A stretch of 64,000 nucleotides of DNA, from the NCBI GenBank assembly GCA_963667855.2, contig CAXXKI010000035.1, positions 1 through 64,000 on the forward strand, written 5' to 3'. Every line of letters begins with the position of its first letter. Position 1 is the first letter of the stretch. This stretch comes from G963667855 sp963667855. GTDB lineage: Bacteria > Planctomycetota > Phycisphaerae > UBA1845. The notes beneath the pieces were generated by a model, which made no database searches, had not been told where the DNA came from, and saw nothing but the letters and a program-made list of their open reading frames with translations. The translations under genes and the position numbers were made by a program. Positions 1 through 9,107 of this stretch are shown piece after piece.

Positions 1-388
1 TTCTCAGCTGTTTGGCGTAAGCAAACAGAGTGTGGCCAGTATACAATGAGTAAAGATCGCGGATAATCCGGTGAACAAACTTTTTCCACCTATACGTTTG
101 CCGCAATAAGTATTTGTTGATTACCGAGAAAAAAGCCACGCCCGTCTTTTTTGCCCGCCCTTTCGCTCGACTTTATAGCAGTTTTTCGCTTTTAAACAGC
201 GGTTTTTAATTTTTGACAACAGCGTTTAACGGTTGCTCTCGTTGTTGCGGTCAAGGGCAACTTTCATTTTCGCCTGATTTTGTGTATATTAAGAAGCAAC
301 AAAACAATTAACGGTATATTGATGGGAAACGTCGGTCTGCGTTCGTGCTAAGCCGACTGGTTCCATTTGCATCCTTGGGAGGACTTCT
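1..388. other. Non-coding stretch upstream of the kamA remnant
   Basis: No convincing open reading frame on either strand. The stretch is AT-rich with several T and A tracts. A TTGACA hexamer lies at 213-218 but has no good -10 partner at normal spacing. A GGGAGG ribosome-binding-like sequence at 377-382 precedes the TTG start of the broken gene that follows. I see nothing else here. Confidence 0.5.
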
Positions 389-1516
389 TTGCATAGGTCT
401 ACTACAGTACAGAAAGAAACGTGGAATCAATCCAACCAGAATGTCCGGTATTTCCGCCGCATAGCGGACGTGCCAGGAATTTCAGCCAATCGTAAAAAAG
501 CATTAGCCAAAGTTGAAGAAAGATATCAGTTTCTCGCTAACGACTATTACCTGGGATTAATAAACTGGGACAACCCGACCGACCCCATTAAACAGCTGAT
601 AATTCCGAAACCCGAAGAGCTTGATGATTGGGGGAAAACTGGATGCATGCAACGAGAGTTCCGTAACCGTCGTACAGGGGCTGCAACACAAGTATCCGAA
701 AACCGCACTGCTGCTTTTGTACTGACGCCTGCGGAAGCTGCTGTAGATATTGTTTTCGCAAACGTCTTTTTTTTGACGGAAACGACGAAGTCTGCCGAGA
801 TATATCGCAGGGACTCGACTACATCGCGTCAAATCCCAATATCACCAATGTATTGTTAACCGGTGGAGATCGTTATTAATCAGTACGCGAAAATTGGCGG
901 GAATCCTGGAAGCGCTTCGTGATATTTCCCATGTCAAAATCGTACGCATAGGTTCGAAAATGCCTGCTTTCAATCCGTGGCGAATACTGGATGATCCTGA
1001 ATTACAACAAACGCTGAAAAAATTCTCCACAGCGAAGCAACGGATATACTTAATGGCTCACTTCGATCACCCGAGAGAATTGACTGATGTGGCAATTCGA
1101 GGGATCGATTGTTTTATCCGTAGCGGTGTTACCTGCGTCAATCAATGTCCCCTGATCCGGGGAGTCAATGACAATGCAGAAGTATTGCGGAATTGTTCCA
1201 GAAGTTATCTTTCATCGGTTGTCCGCCGTATTACGTATTTCAAGGACGTCCAACAGCCGGCAACGCCCCCTACCGGGTCCCAATAGTCGAAGGGTGGAAC
1301 ATCTTCAATTCCGCTCTGGGTCGCGGTTCGGGCCTAGCGGGAAGAGCCCGTTTCGTAATGTCCCACGAAACCGGCAAACTCGAGATACAATCTGTTGACG
1401 AGAATAGCATTTATCTGCGATACCATCGCGCCAAAGATCAGGCAATGCGCGGCAAGCAGCTTGTTTTCAAACGTAACGACGGTGCCTGCTGGCTGGATGA
1501 ACTTGAACCGGCTTAA
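389..1516 (+). pseudogene. Lysine 2,3-aminomutase (KamA/EpmB family) pseudogene
   Basis: Joining three reading frames rebuilds a radical-SAM aminomutase of about 375 residues. The first frame (TTG start at 389 behind GGGAGG) carries the N-terminal helical part. The next frame holds the radical-SAM cysteine triplet CGSCCRYCFRKR (C-x3-C-x2-C) near 722-760, followed by NVLLTGGD near 850. The third part holds KIVRIGSKMPAFNPWRI and LMAHFDHP. The last frame ends with YYVFQGRPTAG and the C-terminal domain. Frame breaks are visible near 633 (an extra A in an A run), 718, 870 and 1190. Neighbouring long genes are intact, so general sequencing error is unlikely. The intact enzyme would isomerise lysine (KamA) or the EF-P lysine (EpmB); as it stands it cannot be made. 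Confidence 0.85.
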
Positions 1517-1569
1517 TCAGCCACGTTAATCGAAAACCGCCCACAAAGAACATCAGTTGGAAACTCTAT

Positions 1570-1600
1570 CGCAAGGAGAAATTTTCCCTTGCGTTTTTTT
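1570..1600 (+). terminator. Rho-independent terminator after the kamA remnant
   Basis: CGCAAGG (1570-1576) pairs with CCTTGCG (1587-1593) around a short loop, followed directly by seven T (1594-1600). It closes the kamA transcript and shows that the branching enzyme does not start at the upstream in-frame TTG at 1557. Confidence 0.8.
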
Positions 1601-1613
1601 ATTGTCCTCTCGC

Positions 1614-1641
1614 TTGCGCACACGAAAACGCTTACTATTCA
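1614..1641 (+). promoter_or_regulatory. Possible promoter for the branching enzyme gene
   Basis: TTGCGC (1614-1619) and TATTCA (1636-1641) are separated by 16 bases, between the kamA terminator and the branching enzyme start at 1689. Each hexamer matches the sigma-70 consensus only partly, so this is a weak call resting mainly on position. Confidence 0.3.
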
Positions 1642-1688
1642 ATGAGCAGTTTGATGATTCAAGGGTAAGTACAACGCAGGAGGCGGTT

Positions 1689-3752
1689 ATGGCTAAAGCG
1701 GAAGCAAAACCCAGACGCTATGATGGTACGGGGCTGGTAGATCTTGATCCCTGGCTGGAACCGTATTCCGACGCCTTGCGCCACCGCTATAAAAAATACC
1801 GCTCCACACTTGAAGAAATTGAGAAAAACGAATCCTCCCTGGAAGCATTCAGCCAGGGGCATGAGTATTATGGATTCAACCGGGAGATCCAGAACAATGT
1901 CGAAGGAGTGGCCTACCGCGAATGGGCTCCTGGAGCTGAAGCATTATCACTGATAGGCGATTTCAACAACTGGGACAAAACCGCCCACCTGATGATCCGG
2001 GACGAGTACGGCGTATGGAGCATTTTCCTTCCCGATTCGGAGTACAAGTACTCGTTCACTCATGGAGGTCGAGTCAAAGTCCACGTACAAACCAGTTCGA
2101 GTTCCATGGATCGTATCCCGGCTTACATACGATATGTCGAATACGACAAGAACACCCATAACTTCACGGGGCAGTACTGGTACCCCGAAAAACCTTACTA
2201 TTGGAAAAGCCAAACTCCCAAGCTCGAGGGCAGCGTAAGAATATACGAAGCCCATATAGGCATGTCCTCCGAGCAGGAGAAGATTTCTACCTACGCAGAG
2301 TTTACCGAAAACGTCCTGCCGCGCATAGCCGAATTGGGGTATAACACAATTCAGCTGATGGCCATCCAGGAACACCCTTACTACGGCTCGTTCGGATATC
2401 ATGTTAGCAGTTTTTTTGCCGCATCCTCCCGTTTTGGTACTCCAGAAGATCTGAAACGACTGATAGACACCGCACACGGGCTTGGTTTACTCGTTTTGCT
2501 GGACATAATCCATAGCCATTCGGTTAAAAACCTTCACGACGGACTGAACCTTTTTGACGGAACAGATTTCCAGTACTTCCATCCCGGCGGGCGAGGCGAA
2601 CACCCTAATTGGGATTCCAAGATATTCGACTACGGCAAATGGGAAGTTAAGCGATTCTTGCTGAGTAATGTTCGTTTCTGGCTGGAGGAATACCATTTCG
2701 ACGGGTTCCGCTTCGATGGCGTCACCAGCATGATTTACCACCATCACGGCAACAAGGCATTCACCTGCTATGATGATTACCTGATCCATGATGTGGAAGA
2801 AGACGCGGTAGCCTACCTGCAGTTAGCCAACCAGGTAGCTCATACTGTTAATCCCAATGCGATCACCATAGCGGAAGAGGTTTCCGGAATGGTGGGTCTA
2901 GCTCGCCCGCTCTCTGAAGGCGGTCTTGGTTTCGATTACAGGTTGGCGATGGGTATTCCCGATTACTGGATTAAGCTTCTCAAGGAAAAATCTGACGAGG
3001 AATGGAATCTGGGCGAACTATTCCACGCTCTTACCAACCGGCGATACGGCGAAAAACATATTGCCTACGCGGAGAGCCATGACCAGGCTCTAGTCGGCGA
3101 CAAAACGATCGCGTTCTGGCTCATGGATGCTGACATGTACTGGCATATGAACTGCGAAAGCCAAAACCCTGTAATCGATCGAGGAATAGCGCTACACAAG
3201 ATGATCCGCCTGATAACTTTTTCGCTCGGCGGAGAAGGTTATCTCAATTTCATAGGCAATGAATTCGGCCATCCCGAATGGGTAGATTTCCCCCGCGAAG
3301 GAAACGGGTTCTCCCACAAGCACGCTCGCCGACAGTGGTCGCTGGTGGACAACGAGCTGTTGCGCTACAAACATCTAAACGAGTTCGACAAAGCCATGCA
3401 AAAGCTGGATGTGTATTACAATCTGCTGGCAGATTCGCTCTGGGGCGAATTGAACGTGGACGAGTCACAAAAAGTACTGGTTTATCATCGCGGTCCGCTT
3501 GTATTTATCTTCAATTTCCATCCGAGTAACTCCTATACCGATTATAGATGCGGCGTTCCGGAAGCATTCAACTACCGCATGGTTTTGAGCACCGATGACG
3601 TGCAGTACGGCGGATACGGCAATACGAGCAGCGGCCAACTTTATCCCTATCAGGACAAGAGTTTTCACGGACGAGAACAGAGTCTTCAGGTTTACATACC
3701 GGCTCGTTCCGCCCAGGTATTGGCACCAATTCGGCAGAAGGATGGAGAGTAG
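1689..3752 (+). CDS. glgB: 1,4-alpha-glucan branching enzyme, eukaryote-like GH13
   Basis: It transfers alpha-1,4-glucan segments to alpha-1,6 positions, making glycogen branches. The ATG at 1689 is chosen because AGGAGG sits just upstream and a terminator separates it from earlier in-frame codons; the product is 687 residues. An N-terminal CBM48-like module (REWAPGAEALSLIGDFNNWD) precedes the GH13 barrel. Catalytic residues are visible: nucleophile Asp about 343 in DGFRFDGVTSM, acid/base Glu about 396 in TIAEEVSGM, and transition-state Asp about 465 in YAESHDQALVGDK. These signatures and the length resemble the plant/animal GBE1-type enzymes more than the classical bacterial GlgB. No other glycogen genes lie alongside. 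Confidence 0.95.
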   Translation: MAKAEAKPRRYDGTGLVDLDPWLEPYSDALRHRYKKYRSTLEEIEKNESSLEAFSQGHEYYGFNREIQNNVEGVAYREWAPGAEALSLIGDFNNWDKTAHLMIRDEYGVWSIFLPDSEYKYSFTHGGRVKVHVQTSSSSMDRIPAYIRYVEYDKNTHNFTGQYWYPEKPYYWKSQTPKLEGSVRIYEAHIGMSSEQEKISTYAEFTENVLPRIAELGYNTIQLMAIQEHPYYGSFGYHVSSFFAASSRFGTPEDLKRLIDTAHGLGLLVLLDIIHSHSVKNLHDGLNLFDGTDFQYFHPGGRGEHPNWDSKIFDYGKWEVKRFLLSNVRFWLEEYHFDGFRFDGVTSMIYHHHGNKAFTCYDDYLIHDVEEDAVAYLQLANQVAHTVNPNAITIAEEVSGMVGLARPLSEGGLGFDYRLAMGIPDYWIKLLKEKSDEEWNLGELFHALTNRRYGEKHIAYAESHDQALVGDKTIAFWLMDADMYWHMNCESQNPVIDRGIALHKMIRLITFSLGGEGYLNFIGNEFGHPEWVDFPREGNGFSHKHARRQWSLVDNELLRYKHLNEFDKAMQKLDVYYNLLADSLWGELNVDESQKVLVYHRGPLVFIFNFHPSNSYTDYRCGVPEAFNYRMVLSTDDVQYGGYGNTSSGQLYPYQDKSFHGREQSLQVYIPARSAQVLAPIRQKDGE

Positions 3753-3775
3753 ACGCGAGTTTCCTGGTAAGGGCT

Positions 3776-5770
3776 TTAGTTCATCGGGGCTTTTGCTTCG
3801 ACCTCTTCCGAGACTTCGCCCATCAAACCGCCAGCGGCAGGTTTGTATTCAAAAACAACTTTACCCAGCAATTGCCTGATCTCATCCGCTGATGCAACAT
3901 CGGCAGCTGAAATCAAATGTTCAATGCCTTGAATCAGATTATCCCACTCTTCGGGACGAGACTTCCAGATGCTTATTTTCGGATGACTCGTGGCACTCAC
4001 GCTTTCCCCGGCAATCAACAGCTCTTCGAACAGTTTCTCGCCGGGCCTGGTGCCGGTAAAGACTATATCGATATCCTCGCCAACCCTGAAGCCGCTCAGG
4101 GTTATCATGTTATGTGCCAGATCAACAATCTTCACCGACTCGCCCATATCCAAGACGAATATCTCACCGCCCTGCCCCATGGTTCCCGCCTGCAAAACCA
4201 GTTGGGAAGCTTCCGGGATGGTCATGAAATAACGAGTCATATCAGGATGAGTAACGGTGACAGGACCACCAGCAGCGATTTGCTTTCGGAAAATCGGTAT
4301 CACACTGCCGCTTGACCCCAGAACATTTCCAAAACGAACCGTAACGAATTGCGTACTTACGTGGGAATTAAACTGCTGGACGAACAACTCGGCCACCCGC
4401 TTACTGCATCCCATAACGCTGGTGGGGTTGACGGCCTTATCTGTGGAGATCATTACCATCTTCTCCACACCGGTTTCGGAGGCAACCGTTGCCACCGTTC
4501 GAGATCCTACAACATTATTCTTGATAGCTTCGCCAGGGTTACATTCCATCATCGGAACGTGCTTATGAGCGGCTGCATGAAAGACTACGTTGGGTTTGTA
4601 CATCGAGAAAACTCTTAATACTCTTTCCCGGTCGCAGATGTCGGCCACTATTGGAATCACGTCCGCATCAGGATAGTCGGCGATCAATTCCCGGTGAATC
4701 TCGAAGAGATTGTTCTCGGCCTGCTCGAGCAGAATAAGCCTCTCCGGGTTGAATCGGATAATTTGCCGGCACATTTCTGAGCCGATGCTTCCTCCCGCAC
4801 CGGTTACCACTATTCTCTTACCAGTCAGCTCTCGGCCGATGGCTTCAGTATCCAGTTTAACCGGCTCACGGCCTAGAAGGTCTTCGATGTCGACAGGCCT
4901 GAGCTGATTGACCTGAACGCGTCCCTCGATAAGAGCGGTCATCGGGGGAATAGTGCGGAAGCGCAGGCTGTTGCCTTTACAGAGATCAATAACTTTCCGG
5001 ATCTCCTTAGGCTTGGCTTCCGGCATCGCAATAAGCAGCTCGTCAACCTGATACTGCTCACATATCTGGGTAATCTGATGTGTACGTCCTATGACCTCGA
5101 CATCATGGATTCGATGCTTGAGTGTAGTTACTTCATCATCTATGAAGCCAACAACTTCGTAGCCGAGCTCAGGAGTGCGTAGAATTTCGCGTAACAGATT
5201 TACGCCGTGATCGCCAGCTCCTACTACGAGAATTCGTGTGACAACAGCAGCACCACTCCCACGAGTGAATTCATAATAAAAGCGTACGGCCACTCGGGCG
5301 GCAGAAACCAGGCCAATCGTAGCGGCCCAGTCAATCAGAAACACAGATTGAGGAAACGCCCCTTCACTACTGAAGAACAGTGAACCCGTAGCCCACTTGT
5401 ATAAGTTTTCAAATAGGAAGTAGGTAAGAATGAATATAAAAGAGCTAACCTGCGAACCAACAGCAATGAGAGCCAAATCGCGTAGCCCTACGTACCGCCA
5501 GGAACCTCTAAACTGCCGCATTCTTGCGAATACGATCAGTTTGATCGGCAGTACCAGAACAAGAAGTGGTAAAAATTGTTTAACGAACCACTTGCTCGTA
5601 CCATGGAAGTTGTAGGCAAGCCCGAAAGCAGCCAGCAGGCTTAACGCAAACAAGAAAATATGTGCCGCAACAGAGATATGATTCCGGTAACGAGAAGCGA
5701 AACCAGATAATCCTCCTGCCCCGTTTTTTCGACTTTTATTAATTGATGTTGAAGAATCGCTAGAACTCAT
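3776..5770 (-). CDS. Membrane nucleotide-sugar 4,6-dehydratase/epimerase (CapD/WbpM type)
   Basis: Polysaccharide biosynthesis protein of 664 residues, the usual length for full-length WbpM/FlaA1-like proteins. About four hydrophobic segments fill residues 30-165. Then come a CoA-binding-like Rossmann unit (VVGAGDHGVNLLRE) and a C-terminal SDR domain with the NAD motif TGAGGSIGSEMCRQ and the catalytic region STDKAVNPTSVMGCSKR. Family members dehydrate UDP-GlcNAc at the inner membrane as the first step to 6-deoxy or amino sugars; the exact substrate is unknown. It converges with the branching enzyme gene, with 23 bases between stop codons. It probably serves the polysaccharide locus from 12.8 kb on although it sits apart from it. 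Confidence 0.9.
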   Translation of the reverse strand: MSSSDSSTSINKSRKNGAGGLSGFASRYRNHISVAAHIFLFALSLLAAFGLAYNFHGTSKWFVKQFLPLLVLVLPIKLIVFARMRQFRGSWRYVGLRDLALIAVGSQVSSFIFILTYFLFENLYKWATGSLFFSSEGAFPQSVFLIDWAATIGLVSAARVAVRFYYEFTRGSGAAVVTRILVVGAGDHGVNLLREILRTPELGYEVVGFIDDEVTTLKHRIHDVEVIGRTHQITQICEQYQVDELLIAMPEAKPKEIRKVIDLCKGNSLRFRTIPPMTALIEGRVQVNQLRPVDIEDLLGREPVKLDTEAIGRELTGKRIVVTGAGGSIGSEMCRQIIRFNPERLILLEQAENNLFEIHRELIADYPDADVIPIVADICDRERVLRVFSMYKPNVVFHAAAHKHVPMMECNPGEAIKNNVVGSRTVATVASETGVEKMVMISTDKAVNPTSVMGCSKRVAELFVQQFNSHVSTQFVTVRFGNVLGSSGSVIPIFRKQIAAGGPVTVTHPDMTRYFMTIPEASQLVLQAGTMGQGGEIFVLDMGESVKIVDLAHNMITLSGFRVGEDIDIVFTGTRPGEKLFEELLIAGESVSATSHPKISIWKSRPEEWDNLIQGIEHLISAADVASADEIRQLLGKVVFEYKPAAGGLMGEVSEEVEAKAPMN

Positions 5771-5866
5771 GTTGACGTCGTTCTTGTTTCCAGCTCCGAA
5801 ACTGCGTTGATTCTACACCATTCAACAAAGAAATACCGCCCAAACCGCGTTACCAACGGCGACCAT

Positions 5867-5896
5867 TCTATATCATACTGACGAAGCAACAAACAA
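5867..5896 (-). promoter_or_regulatory. Possible sigma-70 promoter for the CapD-like gene
   Basis: On the minus strand TTGTTT (5896-5891) and TATAGA (5872-5867) are 18 bases apart, about 95 bases upstream of the ATG at 5770. Reasonable spacing, imperfect hexamers; position is the main support. Confidence 0.35.
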
Positions 5897-5966
5897 CGCC
5901 AAACACATCTGGGCACCCAATCTACCAATAATTCCGTCGATTCGGTCTCAGGTGTATTGCGATTCG

Positions 5967-7103
5967 TTATGTATGTTCCCTCATTTTGTCGGCAAACGAA
6001 GCAAATGGGGAAGCACGAAAACGATCCTTGAGATCATCGGCAACCTTGACGGCTTCGTCCGTCTGCCCATCCAACCAAAGGAGAAACGCTCTCAAAGCTA
6101 TCAGCTTGTCATCCGTCTTGTCGCTCTTAGTAGCCACCGCAAGGTCGGTCAGGATTGTACCGCTGACATTAGATTCCGGTAGAATCTCTGTAAACTTTCT
6201 ATTGAAGCGGAATGGATCATCGTCCTGACGGTTTATCTTCTCCAGAAGAACGACCGCCGTTGACAACTGCTCGTTTAACACGGTGCAGATAAGCTGCCCC
6301 ACTTTTGCATCCAAATCGTCCGACTTGACCAAGGCCGCGCTTCCGAAAGCATTCCGTCCCCTTAAATAATCTCCTTCGCGGAGATAGCTCCATCCTTGAT
6401 CCAGATAACGACCATGTTTAGCCTGAACAAGTGCCGCTAATCGTTCCGCATGAGTACGAAACTCTACTTTTTCGATTTCTTCAGGGGTTTCGACGGTGTT
6501 TTCCAGAGAGAGGTTAGTCATAGAATCCCGAATACCACCGCCTTCCAAAGGTTGATACATCTTATAGTGATAACTATTCAACAAGGCTAATTCTTCAACT
6601 CTTTGAACCATGCCTGCAGTTTCAGGCGTCCCGTAAGTCGGACGCAAAGCCATAGCCGGATTTCGATTTCCTGCGAACGTCGGAGCTGAAAACCATGCCG
6701 CAGTTTGCGTTCGCCCCAAATAAGAAAGCATTAAAGAGTGTCCAGGAATAAAGGCGTACTGTGTCCCCGGCATATATACAGTCGATCGACTCCGGGGTCT
6801 GCCACCATATATCTGTTGAGCAGCCGAAGCAGATGATCGTGCGAACCCTCTTCCGGCTGCACTGGTTGCCCCCCCCCGAAGACCACTACCACCAAAGATC
6901 CCTCCTCTGTAGTTTATCGCAGATCTAAGAGTGCTCCCAAGTTGGCCCGAGCCGCGTCGTGCAGCAGGCACGCTACGCTGCCCGAAAGTCGGTTCTATTT
7001 CTACCGAAACAATTATAGAAAAAGCGACTACCGCCAAAACTCGAGGCAGTTTAGAGTTCTTGCTTGTACAATCGCCCATCAGTTTCAACGAAGAATCCCT
7101 CAC
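5967..7103 (-). CDS. Exported protein of unknown function, Gly/Arg/Ser-rich N-terminal half
   Basis: I do not recognise this 378-residue protein. The N-terminus has basic residues, a hydrophobic stretch (RVLAVVAFSIIVSVEI) and a plausible signal-peptidase site after TFG near residue 41, so export is likely. If the second Met (codon at 7079) is used the signal peptide is more typical. Residues 45-105 are rich in Gly, Arg, Ser and Ala and look disordered. The C-terminal 200 residues are helical with paired segments (YLDQGWSYLREGDYLRGRNA and a later LIALRAFLLWLDG segment) reminiscent of tetratricopeptide repeats, suggesting a binding role. An IS256-family element was inserted 90 bases upstream of its start and may have separated it from its promoter. 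Confidence 0.7.
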   Translation of the reverse strand: MRDSSLKLMGDCTSKNSKLPRVLAVVAFSIIVSVEIEPTFGQRSVPAARRGSGQLGSTLRSAINYRGGIFGGSGLRGGATSAAGRGFARSSASAAQQIYGGRPRSRSTVYMPGTQYAFIPGHSLMLSYLGRTQTAAWFSAPTFAGNRNPAMALRPTYGTPETAGMVQRVEELALLNSYHYKMYQPLEGGGIRDSMTNLSLENTVETPEEIEKVEFRTHAERLAALVQAKHGRYLDQGWSYLREGDYLRGRNAFGSAALVKSDDLDAKVGQLICTVLNEQLSTAVVLLEKINRQDDDPFRFNRKFTEILPESNVSGTILTDLAVATKSDKTDDKLIALRAFLLWLDGQTDEAVKVADDLKDRFRASPFASFADKMREHT

Positions 7104-7185
7104 GAATTAACCTACACAATCCGAATTATCTCGCTGCCTTATCTGCATCAATATACATACCTTACGATAGCTATGTTGATCAGCC

Positions 7186-7193
7186 AGTCAAAT
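7186..7193. repeat. Left target-site duplication of the first IS256-like element
   Basis: AGTCAAAT at 7186-7193 is repeated exactly at 8584-8591 on the other side of the element. Eight bases is a normal duplication length for the IS256 family. The preceding C also matches, so nine bases is possible. Confidence 0.85.
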
Positions 7194-8583
7194 GAGGTCG
7201 TGTCAACTTTTGTGTAAATTGCATTTGAGCATCCCACGATAACCATATTTTACGCGGCCTTCGTTTTCGTTTTTTTAGACACACCAGGCAGCTTCACTGT
7301 CGAGCATAAATGGGCCGATCTCAATCGTCTCCATCGTTTGGATTGCCGCTCCATCACCTGGTGCATCAGATGTACGCCGCTTCGTGTTTTTCTGAATCGC
7401 TTGGCGGCATTCGTTCTTAACCGGACCGTTGCGAACGGCGATTCCACCACGTTAGAGGTCCGAAGATGCGGCCAGTGCGTTTTTGGGAACTGATAGAACG
7501 CCAGACAGCGATCCAGATCATCCTCCAGGCAGTTTGCCGCACGATCATATCCCGCCGCGCGGAGATCATGAACCACCTCCCGAGTCCGCTTCCGGGCAGC
7601 ATCTTCACTGTCCGACTGCCAGATCGCCCGCAATCGTTGTGCGTATTCCGGCCGTTCGCTCTTCGGCAATTTGTCCAGTACGTTCATCGTCTTGTGATTC
7701 GTACACCGCTGCTGGGCCGATCGAGGACTTTGCTCGTTGATCGCCGCCCAGATGCCCAGCGCACCATCGGCGATCCAGCAGGCCGGCTCGTTCATACCGC
7801 GATGACGACAATCCCGAATCAGGTCACCCCAGCTTTCGGTGCTCTCCCGGTATCCTTCCCGCAAGGCGATCAGATGCTTGACCCCTTCGGTATCCGCACC
7901 AATCAGAACCATCAGGCATGCTTTCTCTGTGCCTAGACCGGCCTTCAGATAAATCCCGTCGCACCAGATGTATACGAACTTCCGGTCGCTGAGATCCTGC
8001 TGGTCGAACGCCTCGTACTGATCCTTGAACCGGCGGGTCAATCGACTGATCGTGCTCGGCGACAACGGGGCATCTTCACCGGCCAGCAGGCGAATAGCGG
8101 GTTCGAAGTCCCGCGTCGCCAGCCCTTCGATGAACAGATTCGTGAAGGCCGTGTCCAATGTGTCGCTGCGACGCTGATGCTTACGCAGAATTTTCGATTC
8201 AAACGGCTCTTGTCCGTCGGGAACATCCCGGATGCGGGGAACCGCCAACTGGATCGTACCGCTCCCCAGGGTCAATTTTCGAGGCGTCGTACCGTTGCGG
8301 TAGCCTCGGCGAGAGTCGGTTCGTTCATACCGATCCCGGCCCAGGTATGCATCCAGTTCTTCGTTCAACGCCTTGGTCAGCATCTCGCGGGCTCCCGCAC
8401 AAGCTAATTCTTCCAGTTGATCATGAACCACGATAGTGGCCGCATTACCATCCTTGACTAATCGTTTCTGTTCCTGTTTAGTAGCCATCAGGGCGTCTCC
8501 TTTCAAAATAAGTGCTTTATTCAAATACACTTATCGGGGATGCCCCTCCTTTTTGCAATTTACACAGATTTTGAGACTACCTC
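7194..8583 (-). mobile_element. Complete IS256-family insertion sequence (1390 bp)
   Basis: The ends form imperfect inverted repeats of about 50 bases. Both begin GAGGT, share TGTGTAAATTGCA, and end near GCATCCC-CGATAA (left 7194-7243; right about 8533-8583 read on the minus strand). One transposase gene fills the inside. Exact 8-bp target duplications flank it, so it arrived by transposition and has not been rearranged since. It lies between the exported protein gene and the epimerase at 9108. Confidence 0.92.
7250..8488 (-). CDS. IS256-family transposase of the first element
   Basis: Mutator-type DDE transposase of 412 residues. The Met at 8488 is chosen over the ATG at 8530 because AAAGGAG stands at correct spacing before it. 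Catalytic residues are visible: first Asp in YIWCDGIYLKA, second Asp in WIADGALGIW, and Glu in SNVVESPFATVR. The central CxxH-like part is QQRCTNHKTMNVLDKLP. The length is normal and no frame is broken, so the enzyme is probably active. It is clearly related to, but quite different from, the transposase at 11030. Confidence 0.95.
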   Translation of the reverse strand: MATKQEQKRLVKDGNAATIVVHDQLEELACAGAREMLTKALNEELDAYLGRDRYERTDSRRGYRNGTTPRKLTLGSGTIQLAVPRIRDVPDGQEPFESKILRKHQRRSDTLDTAFTNLFIEGLATRDFEPAIRLLAGEDAPLSPSTISRLTRRFKDQYEAFDQQDLSDRKFVYIWCDGIYLKAGLGTEKACLMVLIGADTEGVKHLIALREGYRESTESWGDLIRDCRHRGMNEPACWIADGALGIWAAINEQSPRSAQQRCTNHKTMNVLDKLPKSERPEYAQRLRAIWQSDSEDAARKRTREVVHDLRAAGYDRAANCLEDDLDRCLAFYQFPKTHWPHLRTSNVVESPFATVRLRTNAAKRFRKTRSGVHLMHQVMERQSKRWRRLRSAHLCSTVKLPGVSKKTKTKAA

Positions 8584-8591
8584 AGTCAAAT
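8584..8591. repeat. Right target-site duplication of the first IS256-like element
   Basis: AGTCAAAT, identical to 7186-7193. Confidence 0.85.
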
Positions 8592-9107
8592 ACGAATTAC
8601 TCTTAACGACCACGCCTTTAATTACGTTTTCCCGTATTTTCATCGGCTTACAACAGGTTTGGGATTAGATTACATAATCTTCCCTCACCTCCAACGTCCG
8701 AAAATAACTCTATTTTCGGGCGAATAGGAGCGTTCATAGCTTCATTTTAACGATTAGCCGTATCGAATTAGTGAGGGTATCAATAGAAAGGAATAATACG
8801 TCGGGAATGAGAAGGTTAGGCGAACAGCCTTAAACTGATGATCAGTTCGCATCCAAAACTACAATGAATTCTTAATATAAACTGTTGCCCCAACGAAAAA
8901 CAATCAACGATTTTTGTAGAGGATGTTAACAGTTGCGATTTCGCCCCCCTTTGATTTAGCACCTGCTCAATAAAGCGTTCACTCGATTCCGTCTTGCCTC
9001 CTTCAGGCGGGTTCCGTAGCTGGACGATTTCATCTATACTCAGCGTATGGGTTTGTTCAAAAAAACTGTTTGAGCAACAAGTGTGTATTCGTTTTTGGGA
9101 TACGTTT
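8592..9107. other. Gene-free DNA between the first IS and the epimerase gene
   Basis: No open reading frame with coding character. One perfect hairpin is present: CCGAAAATA (8698-8706), loop ACTC, TATTTTCGG (8711-8719), not followed by a T run, so it is not a standard terminator. The rest is AT-rich and presumably contains the promoter of the epimerase at 9108, which I could not place with confidence. Confidence 0.5.

Noticed and set aside
1557..1688. N-terminal extension of the branching enzyme from a TTG start
   Set aside because: It crosses a rho-independent terminator and lacks a ribosome-binding site; the ATG at 1689 with AGGAGG is far better.
8698..8719. Perfect 9-bp hairpin taken first as a terminator
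   Set aside because: No T run on either strand and no gene ending nearby.
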